A stretch of DNA of 64,000 nt from Geotoga petraea (GCF_900102615.1 NZ_FMYV01000002.1:124001-188000); one strand, 5' to 3'. Shown: positions 33,596 through 43,256, numbered from the stretch's first letter. Translations and numbers: made by a program. The notes: generated from the letters alone by a model not told the origin.

Positions 33596-34427
33596 TAATT
33601 CTTTTTTTATTAGAATTTTTTAATATTTTTTCTACTCTTTCTACCTTGGCCTTATCAAAATCATTTAAGTTGCCATTATTTTCTTTTGCATATAATATTT
33701 GGTCTAATTCTTTATAGCTTATTCCCATGGCAAATTCATCTGTTATTCCTGGAATTAAATCGGGTGAAGGGGATTTATCTATTATTTTGTTAGGTATTTT
33801 CAAATATTTAGCCATTTCAATAACTTCTGTTTTATATAGGTGAAAAAGTGGCTCTATTTCAACTGCATCATCTCCGTATTTAACAAAAAATCCAGTTTTA
33901 TATTCTGATTTGTTTGTCGTTCCACAAACAAAATAATTTCTCTTTTCTGCTTCGAAATATAGTTGTGTCATTCTTATTCTGTGCTTTATTCTATAAAAAG
34001 CCAGCCCTTTTAAAAAATCTTCGTCTCCATCCCCTTTCAAATCATCGATAAAAGTGTCATCAGAAGATTCTTCCCACCTCTTTTTTACATATTTGTTCTG
34101 TATTGATCTTGGTATTAAAAAAGTAGGAGGCTCTAATCTATAAACACCTGACTTTCTTAATATAGGAGTGATATCTTTTTTAACGTATTCTATTCCCAAA
34201 AAATCACAAACGATTTTAGAATCTTTTACAGTTTCAGAAGATGAGTCCCTTTCAGGTAACAATACCCCAAACACTTTATTTTTTCCTAAAGAATCAACCA
34301 GTATTTTTGCTGCAACAGCAGAATCCAATCCACCACTTATACCTATTAAGGCACCTTTATAGTTATATTCTTTATAAAAATTGTTAATAAAATTCTTAAT
34401 CTTTTTCAATTCTTCTTTTATAATCAT
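33579..34427 (-). CDS. nadE: NH3-dependent NAD+ synthetase
   Basis: Amidates nicotinate adenine dinucleotide to NAD+. 282 residues, the ammonia-type length without a glutaminase domain. P-loop-type pyrophosphatase motif GISGGLDSAVAAKI near residue 27, then RIRMTQLYFEAEKRNYFVCGTTNKSE and KSPSPDL. SD GGGGG with ATG 34427. The C-terminus is encoded inside the terminator hairpin. Lies 12 bases after a recombinase gene, probably co-transcribed. Confidence 0.95.
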   Translation of the reverse strand: MIIKEELKKIKNFINNFYKEYNYKGALIGISGGLDSAVAAKILVDSLGKNKVFGVLLPERDSSSETVKDSKIVCDFLGIEYVKKDITPILRKSGVYRLEPPTFLIPRSIQNKYVKKRWEESSDDTFIDDLKGDGDEDFLKGLAFYRIKHRIRMTQLYFEAEKRNYFVCGTTNKSEYKTGFFVKYGDDAVEIEPLFHLYKTEVIEMAKYLKIPNKIIDKSPSPDLIPGITDEFAMGISYKELDQILYAKENNGNLNDFDKAKVERVEKILKNSNKKRIKALHL

Positions 34428-34439
34428 TTTTAACCCCCG

Positions 34440-35300
34440 TTATATTTCATCCAGTAATGATGTATGTTGTTCAGACCTCAAATAAATACCAGTAGTTTGA
34501 ATACTCGTATGACCCAGAATATACCTGACCTCTTCTATATTTTTACCAGAATTCAACAATTTTTTTGCACACGTGTGTCTCAAAGCATGAGGAGTTGCAT
34601 TTATCAAATTTATGTTGGCACCATTTTCATTCATTTTTTTGATTTCTTCGTTGGATATTTGTACATATTTCTTGAATCTTCTTTGCATAGTTCTGGAAGT
34701 GGGTACATTTTTATTCTTCAAAAGTTTATCAAAGATGAAAGTATCTGTTAGACTTAAAATATTTTTGGCATAATCAAAAGAAATTTTTAGTATTCTTTCT
34801 TTTGAGCCTTTACCATTAACAATTATTTCTGCATAATTTTTGTGAACAATAAAGTTTTCTCTTTTCAAATTTAGAGCTTCAGAAATACGCAACCCTATTT
34901 TTAAAAGCAATCCAAAAAAATTCTTGTCATATTCGTTTTTGCTTATGTGCTTGAATATTATTTCCAATTGATCTTCAGTTAAGCCTTTTGGGACTTGATT
35001 TGGACTTTCAGTGTATGCATCTTTCCAATATTGAATTCCATCTATGTATTGATTTTCATAAAGATAGTTTAAAAAAGATCTTATAACAACAACTCTCAAT
35101 CTTATGGTCCTTTTAGAAAGTTTGGAATTATCCTCTAAATATTTCAGAAAAGCTATTTTATTTATACCCATCTCATCTATATATGCTTTATAAGAATTGA
35201 GTATTTTTCTGTATTCTTTTATTGTTGAATCTGCCCTTCTTTTTATGTATTTTAAATGAGAAAGAAATTCTTCTATATATTTTTCTGTATTATTTAACAT
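34440..35300 (-). CDS. XerC/XerD-type tyrosine recombinase
   Basis: Site-specific recombinase of 286 residues. N-terminal SAM-like domain (YIEEFLSHLKYIKRRADSTIKEYRKIL), then the catalytic domain with Arg in LKIGLRISEALNLK, Lys in GKGSKERIL, HALRHTCAKKLL, LGHTSIQTT and the nucleophile Tyr in GIYLR, all expected residues present. Length and lack of phage neighbours suggest a chromosomal Xer enzyme for dimer resolution at dif, perhaps the single-recombinase kind, but no dif site was recognised here. Confidence 0.9.
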   Translation of the reverse strand: MLNNTEKYIEEFLSHLKYIKRRADSTIKEYRKILNSYKAYIDEMGINKIAFLKYLEDNSKLSKRTIRLRVVVIRSFLNYLYENQYIDGIQYWKDAYTESPNQVPKGLTEDQLEIIFKHISKNEYDKNFFGLLLKIGLRISEALNLKRENFIVHKNYAEIIVNGKGSKERILKISFDYAKNILSLTDTFIFDKLLKNKNVPTSRTMQRRFKKYVQISNEEIKKMNENGANINLINATPHALRHTCAKKLLNSGKNIEEVRYILGHTSIQTTGIYLRSEQHTSLLDEI

Positions 35301-35398
35301 GCATATCCCTCCAAATTAATTATATCATCAATAAGATTTAATGGACATATAGTTTTTTTGTGATAAAATATTTTAGATTAAAAATTCAGAGGTGAATT

Positions 35399-36337
35399 AT
35401 GGGAGAAAAACATATATTAGAAAACAAATATATTATATTTTTTGTAGCCCTATTGGCATGTGTACTATGGGGATCAGCTTTTCCAACTTTAAAAGTTTCA
35501 TTTCAAGAGTTAAATTTGTCAAATAATGATATATGGTCAAAAGTGCTTTTTGCAGGCTTTAGATTTTTTGGATCCAGTATATTATTGTTTATATTTTTGT
35601 TATTCAGAAAAGAAAAGATGAGAATTAAATTAAATCCTTTATATAAGATTTTTATTCTGGGGTTATTACAAACTACTTTACAATATTTTTTCTTCTACAA
35701 TGGGTTGGCAAACACTTCTGGGATGAAGGCGGCGATACTACAATCAAGTTCAACTTTTTTTGTAGTTATATTGGCTCATTTTATATACAATGATGATAAA
35801 ATCAACAACAGAAAAATTATTGGTTTGACAACTGGTTTTTTGGGAATAATATTGGCAAATTGGGGGAGCGGGTTCAACCTTGATTTTTCATTTAACGGGG
35901 AAGGATTTTTATTGATAGCCGGGTTAGTTGCCTCATTTGGAACTATTTTGGCAAAATATCTTACTATTAACCTAAACCCTTTTTTGATTACAGCAATTCA
36001 AATGCTTTTTGGTTCAACGATATTAATTGTTATTGGTTCTTTTAAAGTAGGATTTTTTTCTCTTGATTTCAATTTATTGAGTTTTTCTTTACTTATTTAC
36101 AGTTCTCTTTTATCAGCTGTTGCCTTTAGCCTTTGGTATTCACTTTTAAAATACAATAAAGCTGGAGAAGTTACCATATATAGATTTATGATACCAATAT
36201 CAGGCTCAGTTTTATCCAGTATTTTTATACCAGGTGAAAAACTGAACATTCAGATATTGTTTGCTTTACTTATGGTTGCAATAGGTATAATATCTATTAA
36301 TTATAGAAAAAGAAATAACACAGAGACATCTATATGA
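35399..36337 (+). CDS. DMT-superfamily (EamA) transporter
   Basis: Inner-membrane permease of 312 residues with about ten hydrophobic helices in two EamA repeats; the first starts LLACVLWGSAFPTLKVSF. Such proteins usually export metabolites or amino acids; the substrate is not predictable. SD AGAGGTGAA. Monocistronic, divergent from the recombinase gene, ending in the terminator at 36318. Confidence 0.9.
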   Translation: MGEKHILENKYIIFFVALLACVLWGSAFPTLKVSFQELNLSNNDIWSKVLFAGFRFFGSSILLFIFLLFRKEKMRIKLNPLYKIFILGLLQTTLQYFFFYNGLANTSGMKAAILQSSSTFFVVILAHFIYNDDKINNRKIIGLTTGFLGIILANWGSGFNLDFSFNGEGFLLIAGLVASFGTILAKYLTINLNPFLITAIQMLFGSTILIVIGSFKVGFFSLDFNLLSFSLLIYSSLLSAVAFSLWYSLLKYNKAGEVTIYRFMIPISGSVLSSIFIPGEKLNIQILFALLMVAIGIISINYRKRNNTETSI

Positions 36338-36348
36338 TATCTCTGTGT
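36318..36348 (+). terminator. Intrinsic terminator of the DMT transporter gene
   Basis: ACACAGAGACATC (36318-36330) and GATATCTCTGTGT (36336-36348) pair over 13 positions with one mismatch; the stop codon is in the loop region. Followed by TATTAATTTTATAATAATTTTT. Confidence 0.7.
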
Positions 36349-36414
36349 TATTAATTTTATAATAATTTTTCTATTTCATAGTACAATTTTACTTTATCTA
36401 ATTATCGTTTATTT

Positions 36415-38139
36415 TTATACCATGTCAAAAATTTCTTTTATTTTTGAGTTTATCTGATCTAATTTTTGTTCTGATCTCTTCCTGTCCTTATCCTTTGAAT
36501 AAATATAGATCTTTATTTTTGGTTCAGTCCCCGAAGGCCTAATTGAATACCAAGAACCGTCATCAAACCAAAATCTCAAAACATTTGAAGTTGGAATTTC
36601 TGATTTTTCTTCTTTTCCTGTTTTCACATCTACCTCTTTATTCTCGAGATAATCTGCATATTTTATTAGTTTCATATCTTCTATTCTTTCAGGGTAGTTC
36701 TCTCTATAATACTCCATGATCCTTTCAATTCTTTTTTTACCTTCAATTCCTTCTAAGATCATAGAATAATTGTTCTCAAGCTGATAACCATGTTCATCAT
36801 ATATATCTTGAATGACATCTAATAATGTCTTATTTTTAGTTTTGTAAAAAGCAGCCGCCTCTGCTAATAACATTGCTGCAATAACTCCATCTTTATCTCT
36901 TACAAAAGTACCAGCAACAAAACCAATACTTTCTTCATAGCCAAAAATGAATTCTCCAGCACCTTTTTCAAGTAATTCATTTTCTTTTCCACAAATATTC
37001 TTAAACCCAGTTAAAGCTTCATAAGTATCAATTCCATATTTTTCACCGATAGATTTTCCTAAATTTCCTGTAACAACAGATTTTACTATAAAACCTTTCT
37101 CTGGCAATTTGTTTTCTTCTTTTCTTGATTCTAAGATATAGTTAATAAGTACCGCCCCAGTTTGGTTACCAGTTAAAGCTATATATTTTCCCTCTTGATT
37201 TTTAACTTCAACAGCTAACCTATCACAATCTGGATCTGTTGCTATTAATATATCAGCATTTTTTTCTTTGCCTAATTCTTCGGAAAGTTTAAACGCTTTT
37301 GTATCTTCAGGATTTGGATATCCAACAGTTGAAAAATCTGGATCAGGATGTTCTTGCTCAGGAACTACAAAAACATTTTTAAATCCTCTTCTTTTCAATA
37401 CGTCTCTAACTGGTTTGTTTCCAGTTCCGTTTAATGGTGTGTATATTATGTTAATGTTTTTGTCTATATTTTCTTTAATAGCTAAATTAAGAACTTCTTT
37501 TTTATATTTTTCTTTTATATCTTGACCAATATATTCAATCAAGCCTTTATCAACAGCTTCTTTTAAATTCATAGGATTAATATCTTTAAAATAATCTAAT
37601 TTTTCAATTTCAGAGGTAATGGCTTCTGCAATATCTGCCATAATTTGGCTTCCTTCTTCCCAATAAACTTTATAACCATTATACTCTCTTGGATTATGAC
37701 TTGCTGTTATTACAATTCCTGATATAGCATTTAATTCTCTAACTGAATAAGAAAGAATAGGAGTTGCAGTAATATCATCATGTAAATAAACTTTTATGCC
37801 CTTATTAGCTAAAATCCTCGCGGCTAATTCAGAAAATTCTTTTGAAAAGTACCTTACATCGTAAGCTATAGCTACTCCTCTTTTTTTTGCTTCATCACCT
37901 TTGGATTCAATGAAATTAGCTAATCCCTGAGAAGCTCTTCCAACAGTAAAAACATTCATTCTATTTGTTCCCATCCCAAGTTTACCTCTTAAACCAGCTG
38001 TTCCAAACTTAAGGTCTTCATAAAATCTATCTTGTATTTCTTCCTGGTTATCCTTCAAATTAAGTAGTTCTTCTTTTTCTTTTTGTGATAGTTGATCTGA
38101 ATTTAACCATTCGTTGTAGATTTTCAAAAAATCTCTCAT
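36415..38139 (-). CDS. Phosphoglucomutase/phosphomannomutase (PgcA-type phospho-sugar mutase)
   Basis: Interconverts glucose-1- and glucose-6-phosphate or mannose equivalents; 574 residues, the long PgcA-like form. Phosphoserine loop TASHNPREYNGYKVYW, metal loop ATDPDCDRLAV, sugar-specificity loop FGYEESIGF and phosphate loop IRPSGTEPKIKIY are all present. SD AAGGAGG. Follows the PatB gene by 12 bases. With glgX, PPi-PFK and MalK in the window it belongs to central sugar and glycogen metabolism. Confidence 0.95.
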   Translation of the reverse strand: MRDFLKIYNEWLNSDQLSQKEKEELLNLKDNQEEIQDRFYEDLKFGTAGLRGKLGMGTNRMNVFTVGRASQGLANFIESKGDEAKKRGVAIAYDVRYFSKEFSELAARILANKGIKVYLHDDITATPILSYSVRELNAISGIVITASHNPREYNGYKVYWEEGSQIMADIAEAITSEIEKLDYFKDINPMNLKEAVDKGLIEYIGQDIKEKYKKEVLNLAIKENIDKNINIIYTPLNGTGNKPVRDVLKRRGFKNVFVVPEQEHPDPDFSTVGYPNPEDTKAFKLSEELGKEKNADILIATDPDCDRLAVEVKNQEGKYIALTGNQTGAVLINYILESRKEENKLPEKGFIVKSVVTGNLGKSIGEKYGIDTYEALTGFKNICGKENELLEKGAGEFIFGYEESIGFVAGTFVRDKDGVIAAMLLAEAAAFYKTKNKTLLDVIQDIYDEHGYQLENNYSMILEGIEGKKRIERIMEYYRENYPERIEDMKLIKYADYLENKEVDVKTGKEEKSEIPTSNVLRFWFDDGSWYSIRPSGTEPKIKIYIYSKDKDRKRSEQKLDQINSKIKEIFDMV

Positions 38140-38151
38140 ACTTTTTCCTCC

Positions 38152-39321
38152 TTAATTGTTAAATGCTTCATTCATATTATTTAAAGCTTTTTCTATAATT
38201 TTTCTTGTTGTAGCTATATTCATTCTAAAAAATCCTTTTCCCCCTTCACCAAAAATACTACCTTCTTCCAATCCAACTCCAGCTTTATTTATCAGAATAT
38301 CTTTTACCGTTTCTTCATCGCCCAATTCTCTCATGTCTAACCATAAAAGATATGTTCCTTCGGGTTTAAAAAATTTAATTTGTGGAATGTTGGATTTAAA
38401 ATACTCATCAATGAAGTCTATGTTTTCTTCTAAATACCAAATCAATTCATCAAGCCAATCCCTTCCGTAATTGTATGCTGCTTCTAAACCCCTGATACCA
38501 AATATGTTTGTTAAGTCTGAACTATAACGTGTTTTGGTTTTTTCAAATAATTCCTTTAGTTCCTTATTTGGTATAATAGCATTAGCAGTTTCTAACCCAG
38601 CAATATTAAAAGTTTTACTTGGTGCAGTAAAAGTGATAGTGTTGTTTTTTACATATTCACTTATCTTTTGAAAGGGTATATGTTTAAACCCTTTATAAAC
38701 AAGATCAGCATGAATTTCATCAGAAATTACAATTTTACCATATTTTTCAGCGAGATCTGCAATTTTTTTCAGTTCTTCTTTTTTCCAAACTCTTCCAACA
38801 GGGTTGTGTGGAGAGCAAAGTATGAAAAGCTTCATTTTATCATCTTTAAATTTATCTTCGAGATCTTCAAAATCCATTATATATCCGCTATCTGTATAGA
38901 TCATTTCATTTTTAACAATTTTTCTTTCATTATTTTTAATAACTTCATAAAAAGGGTAATAAACAGGTGTTTGGATTAGGATTTTATCTCCAGGATTTGT
39001 AAGGGCATTTATTGCAATTTTCAAACCTGGGACTACTCCTGGCGAAAAAGATATCCAGTTTTTTTCTATTTTCCATTCATGATAAATTCCAAACCATCTT
39101 ATTATGGCATTATAATAACTATCAGTTCTGGTTGGATAACCAAAAACTCCGTGATCTACTACTTCTTTTAGAGCATTTAAAACTTCTTCAGGGGCTTTGA
39201 AATCCATATCTGCCACCCACATAGGGATTACGTCGCTTTTTCCAAAAATAGTTTCGTTTAAATCCCATTTAACTGAATTAGTGTTTTTTCTATTTACAAT
39301 GTTTTCAAAAATATTAACCAT
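38152..39321 (-). CDS. MalY/PatB-type aminotransferase (cystathionine beta-lyase)
   Basis: PLP fold type I enzyme, 389 residues. N-terminal VIPMWVADMDFKAPEEV is the MalY/PatB hallmark; VISDEIHADLVY and the PLP-lysine stretch FTAPSKTFNIAGLETAN follow. Likely cleaves cystathionine or cysteine with beta-lyase chemistry. The ATG at 39321 directly follows AAAGGAG with no spacer, an unusual arrangement; the next in-frame codons are GTT, AAT, ATT, so no better standard start is evident. Confidence 0.92.
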   Translation of the reverse strand: MVNIFENIVNRKNTNSVKWDLNETIFGKSDVIPMWVADMDFKAPEEVLNALKEVVDHGVFGYPTRTDSYYNAIIRWFGIYHEWKIEKNWISFSPGVVPGLKIAINALTNPGDKILIQTPVYYPFYEVIKNNERKIVKNEMIYTDSGYIMDFEDLEDKFKDDKMKLFILCSPHNPVGRVWKKEELKKIADLAEKYGKIVISDEIHADLVYKGFKHIPFQKISEYVKNNTITFTAPSKTFNIAGLETANAIIPNKELKELFEKTKTRYSSDLTNIFGIRGLEAAYNYGRDWLDELIWYLEENIDFIDEYFKSNIPQIKFFKPEGTYLLWLDMRELGDEETVKDILINKAGVGLEEGSIFGEGGKGFFRMNIATTRKIIEKALNNMNEAFNN

Positions 39322-39410
39322 CTCCTTTGAATTATGTTAACTTTTATAAAAGTAAGAATATTTTATATATATAAGTTTATTTAGGCATAAATGATGTTAA
39401 ATAGTTATAA

Positions 39411-39438
39411 TTGTCTTTGAAGAAATTTAATTTATACT
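39411..39438 (+). promoter_or_regulatory. Putative promoter upstream of psuK
   Basis: TTGTCT (39411-39416) and TATACT (39433-39438), 16-base spacer. It would give a leader of about 100 bases that runs into the terminator at 39511 before psuK. Confidence 0.4.
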
Positions 39439-39510
39439 TAAAAAAGTGATAATATATATGTGTAGTTGTTTTATCAAGTTTTTCTCTCTATGTTCATAAA
39501 ATCATTAGAT

Positions 39511-39535
39511 GGTGCTGAAAAGCACCTTTTTTTTT
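39511..39535 (+). terminator. Leader terminator 20 bases before psuK
   Basis: GGTGCT (39511-39516) pairs with AGCACC (39521-39526) around a GAAA tetraloop, then nine T. It points toward psuK and has no gene upstream on its strand, so it either ends a small RNA or attenuates psuKG. Confidence 0.8.
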
Positions 39536-39554
39536 ATATCAAAGAGGTGACAAA

Positions 39555-40487
39555 ATGAAAGTGACGATTATTGGCGGAATAAATTATGATTTAACAATCA
39601 CTTCTCTTAATAAGATTATACCATTTGATTCTAATCCTTCAAAAATTAATTACTCTCCGGGAGGAGTAGGCAGAAATATAGCGGAAGTTTTGGGAAAGGC
39701 GTTTTATAAAAATCACAAACATGAAATTACAATGCTTGGAGCAGTTGGGTTGGATTTTGAAGGTGAATTTGTTTTAAAAGAAACAGAGAATGCTGGAGTG
39801 AACTGTAAAAATGTAAAAAAAGATAAAAAAATAAGTACAGGCAAGTATATAACCTTTAATGATGTAAACAACGATATGTATGTAGCGGCCAATGATATGA
39901 GTATATATGATCATATTAGTAAAGAAGATATATTATTATGGGAAAATATTCTAAAAAGCACAGAAATTTTGTTAATAGATACTAATTTAAATATTGAGAT
40001 TATAAATAAAGTTTTGTCTTTAACACCAAAAAATATAATTACAATTATAGAAACAGTATCTATGAACAAAATTTTGAAACTAAAAGGATTAAGATATGAT
40101 GTTGATATTCTCAAGACTAACAAGAACGAGTTTATGTATTTTTACAATTTAGATGAAGAACATCAAATTTTCGAAAAATGTAAAAATATAAAATCATTTC
40201 ATGATATAATTATAACTAATAAAGAAAAAGAAGTTTTATATTATTCAGACCAAAAGATGGACTATATTAAAACAATTAGTTCAGATGTTATCAATTCAAA
40301 TGGAGCTGGAGATTCTTTTACAGCAGGGTTAGTTTACGGCCTTATGAATAATTTTAGTATAATAAAGTCTATTGAATATGGTAATGTTTTTGCCAGTCTA
40401 TCTTTGAGATCAGAGAAAATATTTCCCAGTATTTTAAAAATAGAAAAAATTAATGAAATATACAGGAGGAGTTATGATGAAGATTAA
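39555..40487 (+). CDS. psuK: PfkB-family kinase, probable pseudouridine kinase
   Basis: Phosphorylates pseudouridine to its 5'-phosphate. 310 residues, PfkB fold: VTIIGGINYDLTIT, YSPGGVGRNIAEVLG, and the catalytic NGAGDSFTAGLVYG. The assignment rests mainly on the next gene being a clear PsuG; the start of PsuG lies inside this gene's end, so the two are translationally coupled. SD AAAGAGGTGA. Confidence 0.88.
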   Translation: MKVTIIGGINYDLTITSLNKIIPFDSNPSKINYSPGGVGRNIAEVLGKAFYKNHKHEITMLGAVGLDFEGEFVLKETENAGVNCKNVKKDKKISTGKYITFNDVNNDMYVAANDMSIYDHISKEDILLWENILKSTEILLIDTNLNIEIINKVLSLTPKNIITIIETVSMNKILKLKGLRYDVDILKTNKNEFMYFYNLDEEHQIFEKCKNIKSFHDIIITNKEKEVLYYSDQKMDYIKTISSDVINSNGAGDSFTAGLVYGLMNNFSIIKSIEYGNVFASLSLRSEKIFPSILKIEKINEIYRRSYDED

Positions 40488-41394
40488 GTTTGATTTTTTG
40501 GATATTAAACCAGAAGTAAAGGAAGCTATAGATGAAGGGAAACCTATTATCTCTTTGGAGTCAACAATTATTTCACATGGCATGCCGTACCCGCAAAACG
40601 TAGAAACCGCTAAAATGTTAGAAAATTTAGCAAGAGAAAAAAATGTAGTGCCAGCCACTATAGCCGTTATTGGCGGAAAAATTAAAATTGGGTTAAATGA
40701 AGATGATCTTGAATTTATTGCAAAAACTAAAAATATCGTTAAAGCAAGCAGAAGAGATATATCATATGTTATATCCCAAAAATTGAATGCAGCAACTACT
40801 GTATCAGCTACTATGATCTTTTCTGCAATGGCAGGGATAAAGATTTTTGCTACAGGTGGTATAGGAGGAGTTCACAGAGGAGCAGAAAAAAATTTTGATA
40901 TATCTGCCGATCTACAAGAACTTTCTAGAACAAATGTAGCTGTAGTATGTGCTGGGGCTAAGGCTATATTAGATCTAAAACTAACAATGGAGTATTTAGA
41001 AACAATGGGAGTACCAGTAATTGGCTATAGGACAGATCAGCTACCTGCTTTTTATTCTAAAGATTCAGGACTAAAAGTTCCTTTTAGGTTAGATTCTGTT
41101 GCAGATATTGCCGGTTTGATGAAAACAAAATGGGATTTAGGTCTTTCTGGAGGAGTTTTAATAACAAACCCAATTCCTGAAGAATTTTCAATGGATAGTT
41201 CTTATATTAATAAATCTATTGATAAAGCATTAATAAAAGCAAAAGAGCTTAATATAGAAGGCAAACAATTAACTCCATTTTTATTGGAAGAGATAAAAAA
41301 TATAACCGAAGGTAAGAGTTTAGATTCTAACATAGAGTTAGTAAAAAACAACGTATTATTAGCTTGTGAAATTTCTAAACAGTATTATAGTTGA
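40477..41394 (+). CDS. psuG: Pseudouridine-5'-phosphate glycosidase
   Basis: Splits pseudouridine 5'-phosphate into uracil and ribose 5-phosphate (reversibly), finishing RNA-derived pseudouridine salvage. About 305 residues. Motifs: ISLESTIISHGMPYPQN (active-site Glu), ATIAVIGGKIKIGL, ASRRDISYV, GIKIFATGGIGGVHRG and VLITNPIPEE. Two adjacent ATGs (40474, 40477) follow AGGAGG; the second has the better spacing. Overlaps psuK by 11 bases. Confidence 0.96.
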   Translation: MKIKFDFLDIKPEVKEAIDEGKPIISLESTIISHGMPYPQNVETAKMLENLAREKNVVPATIAVIGGKIKIGLNEDDLEFIAKTKNIVKASRRDISYVISQKLNAATTVSATMIFSAMAGIKIFATGGIGGVHRGAEKNFDISADLQELSRTNVAVVCAGAKAILDLKLTMEYLETMGVPVIGYRTDQLPAFYSKDSGLKVPFRLDSVADIAGLMKTKWDLGLSGGVLITNPIPEEFSMDSSYINKSIDKALIKAKELNIEGKQLTPFLLEEIKNITEGKSLDSNIELVKNNVLLACEISKQYYS

Positions 41395-41424
41395 TTTATC
41401 TGGGAGAAATAAGGGGTGATAAAG

Positions 41425-42090
41425 TTGGATATTAAAATCAAAGAAACTTTTAATGGTATGATGAAAAAATTACAAAGAGAGAAAGTGATAACTTTTATTA
41501 AAAGTAAGATCGAAAATGGTGAAGTTACTTATAAAGAACTATATCAGGAACTATTAATACCATATCTATCGAATTGGCATTGTGATGAGGACATTCAGGA
41601 ATTATGTATTTTTAAAGAGCACGTTTCTACATCTATAATAAGATCAATAATAGAAATAAACTATCCTTATATTGTGCAGAACAGGATGAAATTGATTGAA
41701 GAAGGTACTATAACAGAATTAAGAAAGAAAGTTTTTATAGCTTGTCCCGCAGGAGAATATCATGAAATAGGCGCAAGGATAGTTTCAGATATTTTTTATC
41801 TTAACGGGTATGATGTTTTATATGTTGGGGCTAATACTCCGCTTAATGAAATAATTAAAATGACAAAAGTATATGTACCTGATTATATAGCGTTAAGCGT
41901 CAGCGATCCTTATAACATAATATCTGCAAAAAAAGTTATTCAAAAATTAAAAGAAAACAATTCACAATCAAAGATAATTGTTGGTGGTAGAGCTTTTAGA
42001 TTAAATCCCCATATTTTTAGTCAAATTAAAGCTGACTTTTTGCTTGATACTTTTCATGAAATAGAAAAGCTTGCTGAAGGTGATAAATAA
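41425..42090 (+). CDS. Cobalamin-binding sensor-like protein (CarH-type effector without DNA-binding domain)
   Basis: About 221 residues. N-terminal helical B12-binding-2-like domain with a Trp (LSNWHCDED) and EHVSTS, resembling the W..EHxxS signature of CarH/LitR photoreceptors though spaced wider (13 residues between W and EH). C-terminal Rossmann B12 domain with ACPAGEYHEIGARIV (ExHxxG for DxHxxG), DVLYVGANTP and KIIVGGRAF. No MerR helix-turn-helix. TTG 41425 follows AAGGGGTGAT. Its stop shares a base with the next start (TAATG), tying it to the FtsX/LolD pair. Likely a B12- or light-dependent partner protein; function unproven. Confidence 0.75.
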   Translation: MDIKIKETFNGMMKKLQREKVITFIKSKIENGEVTYKELYQELLIPYLSNWHCDEDIQELCIFKEHVSTSIIRSIIEINYPYIVQNRMKLIEEGTITELRKKVFIACPAGEYHEIGARIVSDIFYLNGYDVLYVGANTPLNEIIKMTKVYVPDYIALSVSDPYNIISAKKVIQKLKENNSQSKIIVGGRAFRLNPHIFSQIKADFLLDTFHEIEKLAEGDK

Positions 42091-43256
42091 TGGCTTTTTT
42101 ATCAAAAATAGCGTTTAGGTTTATGAAAAAAGGTGGAGGACAGACTATATTGATTATATCAGCTATAGCTATTGGAGTAGCCATACAGATTTTTCTTGGT
42201 CTTTTGATTCAAGGGCTCCAAGACAGCCTTGTAAATGAAACTATAGGAGACTCATCACACATTTCAGTATCTTCAAAATTAGAAAATGGAAGCATACAAG
42301 ATTATGAAAATATTACTAAACAAATACAAAAATCTAATTCTAATAATGAAATTAAAGTTGTTAATCCAGTGATTTCAAAACCTTCAACTCTACAATTTGA
42401 ATCAGTAAATAAAAATATATTTATAAAAGGAATGCCTATTGATTCAGGAGAAAAGATTTATGAATTTTCTCAAAAGTTGTTAGAAGGTAAAACTCCAGTT
42501 GATGGAGAAGTCATTTTGGGTGATTATTATAGAGAAAAATTTGGCCTTAAAATTGGAGATGAAATTAGCATCTTTATTTTTGAAAAATTTAAAACTGAAA
42601 CACTGAAAATCTCTGGTTTCTTTAAATTTGGAGTTCAAAATATCAACGAAAGTTGGCTTATTACTAATTTGGACACAGCACAAAATCTCTTTGAAACAAA
42701 TTCTGTTACTAATATAGAAATGCAAGTTGATAAACCATTAGAAGTTGAAACTGTACAATCCAATTTAATTGAATCACTATCTCTTGATGAACAATTAAAA
42801 ATAGTAACCTGGAAGGAGTTAAATGCTGATTTATTAACAGCTTTGAGTAGTCAGTCTCTTTCCAGTATATTAATACAAGTTTTTGTAATTATATCTGTTT
42901 CTTTAGCGATTGCCTCTGTTTTGATAGTATCTGTTTTACAAAAATCGCGAGAAATAGGCATCTTAAAAGCTATGGGTATAAAAAATTATCAATCGAGTTT
43001 AATTTTTGTACTTGAAGGTTTATTTCTTGGTGTTATCGGTGCAATTATAGGAGTTGTATTAGGAGTTGGACTTATTTTATCTTTTACCACATTTGCTATT
43101 AATGCAGATGGGACCCCAGTAATTCCTCTTACTTTTAATTACGGATTTATTCTTTTATCTTTTACCATAGCAGTTTCTTCTGCTCTTATTGCATCTATTA
43201 TTGCTGGAAGAAAATCTTCTAAATTAAATCCTATTGAGGTGATTAAGAATGGATAA
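42090..43256 (+). CDS. FtsX/LolC-type ABC transporter permease
   Basis: Inner-membrane MacB/LolC-like permease, 388 residues. One N-terminal membrane helix (TILIISAIAIGVAIQIFLGL), a periplasmic domain of about 220 residues, then three C-terminal helices with the FtsX motif EIGILKAMGIKNYQ and C-terminal GRKSSKLNPIEVIKNG. Such exporters move lipoproteins, lipids or peptides outward. Overlaps its ATPase gene by eight bases. Confidence 0.92.
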   Translation: MAFLSKIAFRFMKKGGGQTILIISAIAIGVAIQIFLGLLIQGLQDSLVNETIGDSSHISVSSKLENGSIQDYENITKQIQKSNSNNEIKVVNPVISKPSTLQFESVNKNIFIKGMPIDSGEKIYEFSQKLLEGKTPVDGEVILGDYYREKFGLKIGDEISIFIFEKFKTETLKISGFFKFGVQNINESWLITNLDTAQNLFETNSVTNIEMQVDKPLEVETVQSNLIESLSLDEQLKIVTWKELNADLLTALSSQSLSSILIQVFVIISVSLAIASVLIVSVLQKSREIGILKAMGIKNYQSSLIFVLEGLFLGVIGAIIGVVLGVGLILSFTTFAINADGTPVIPLTFNYGFILLSFTIAVSSALIASIIAGRKSSKLNPIEVIKNG

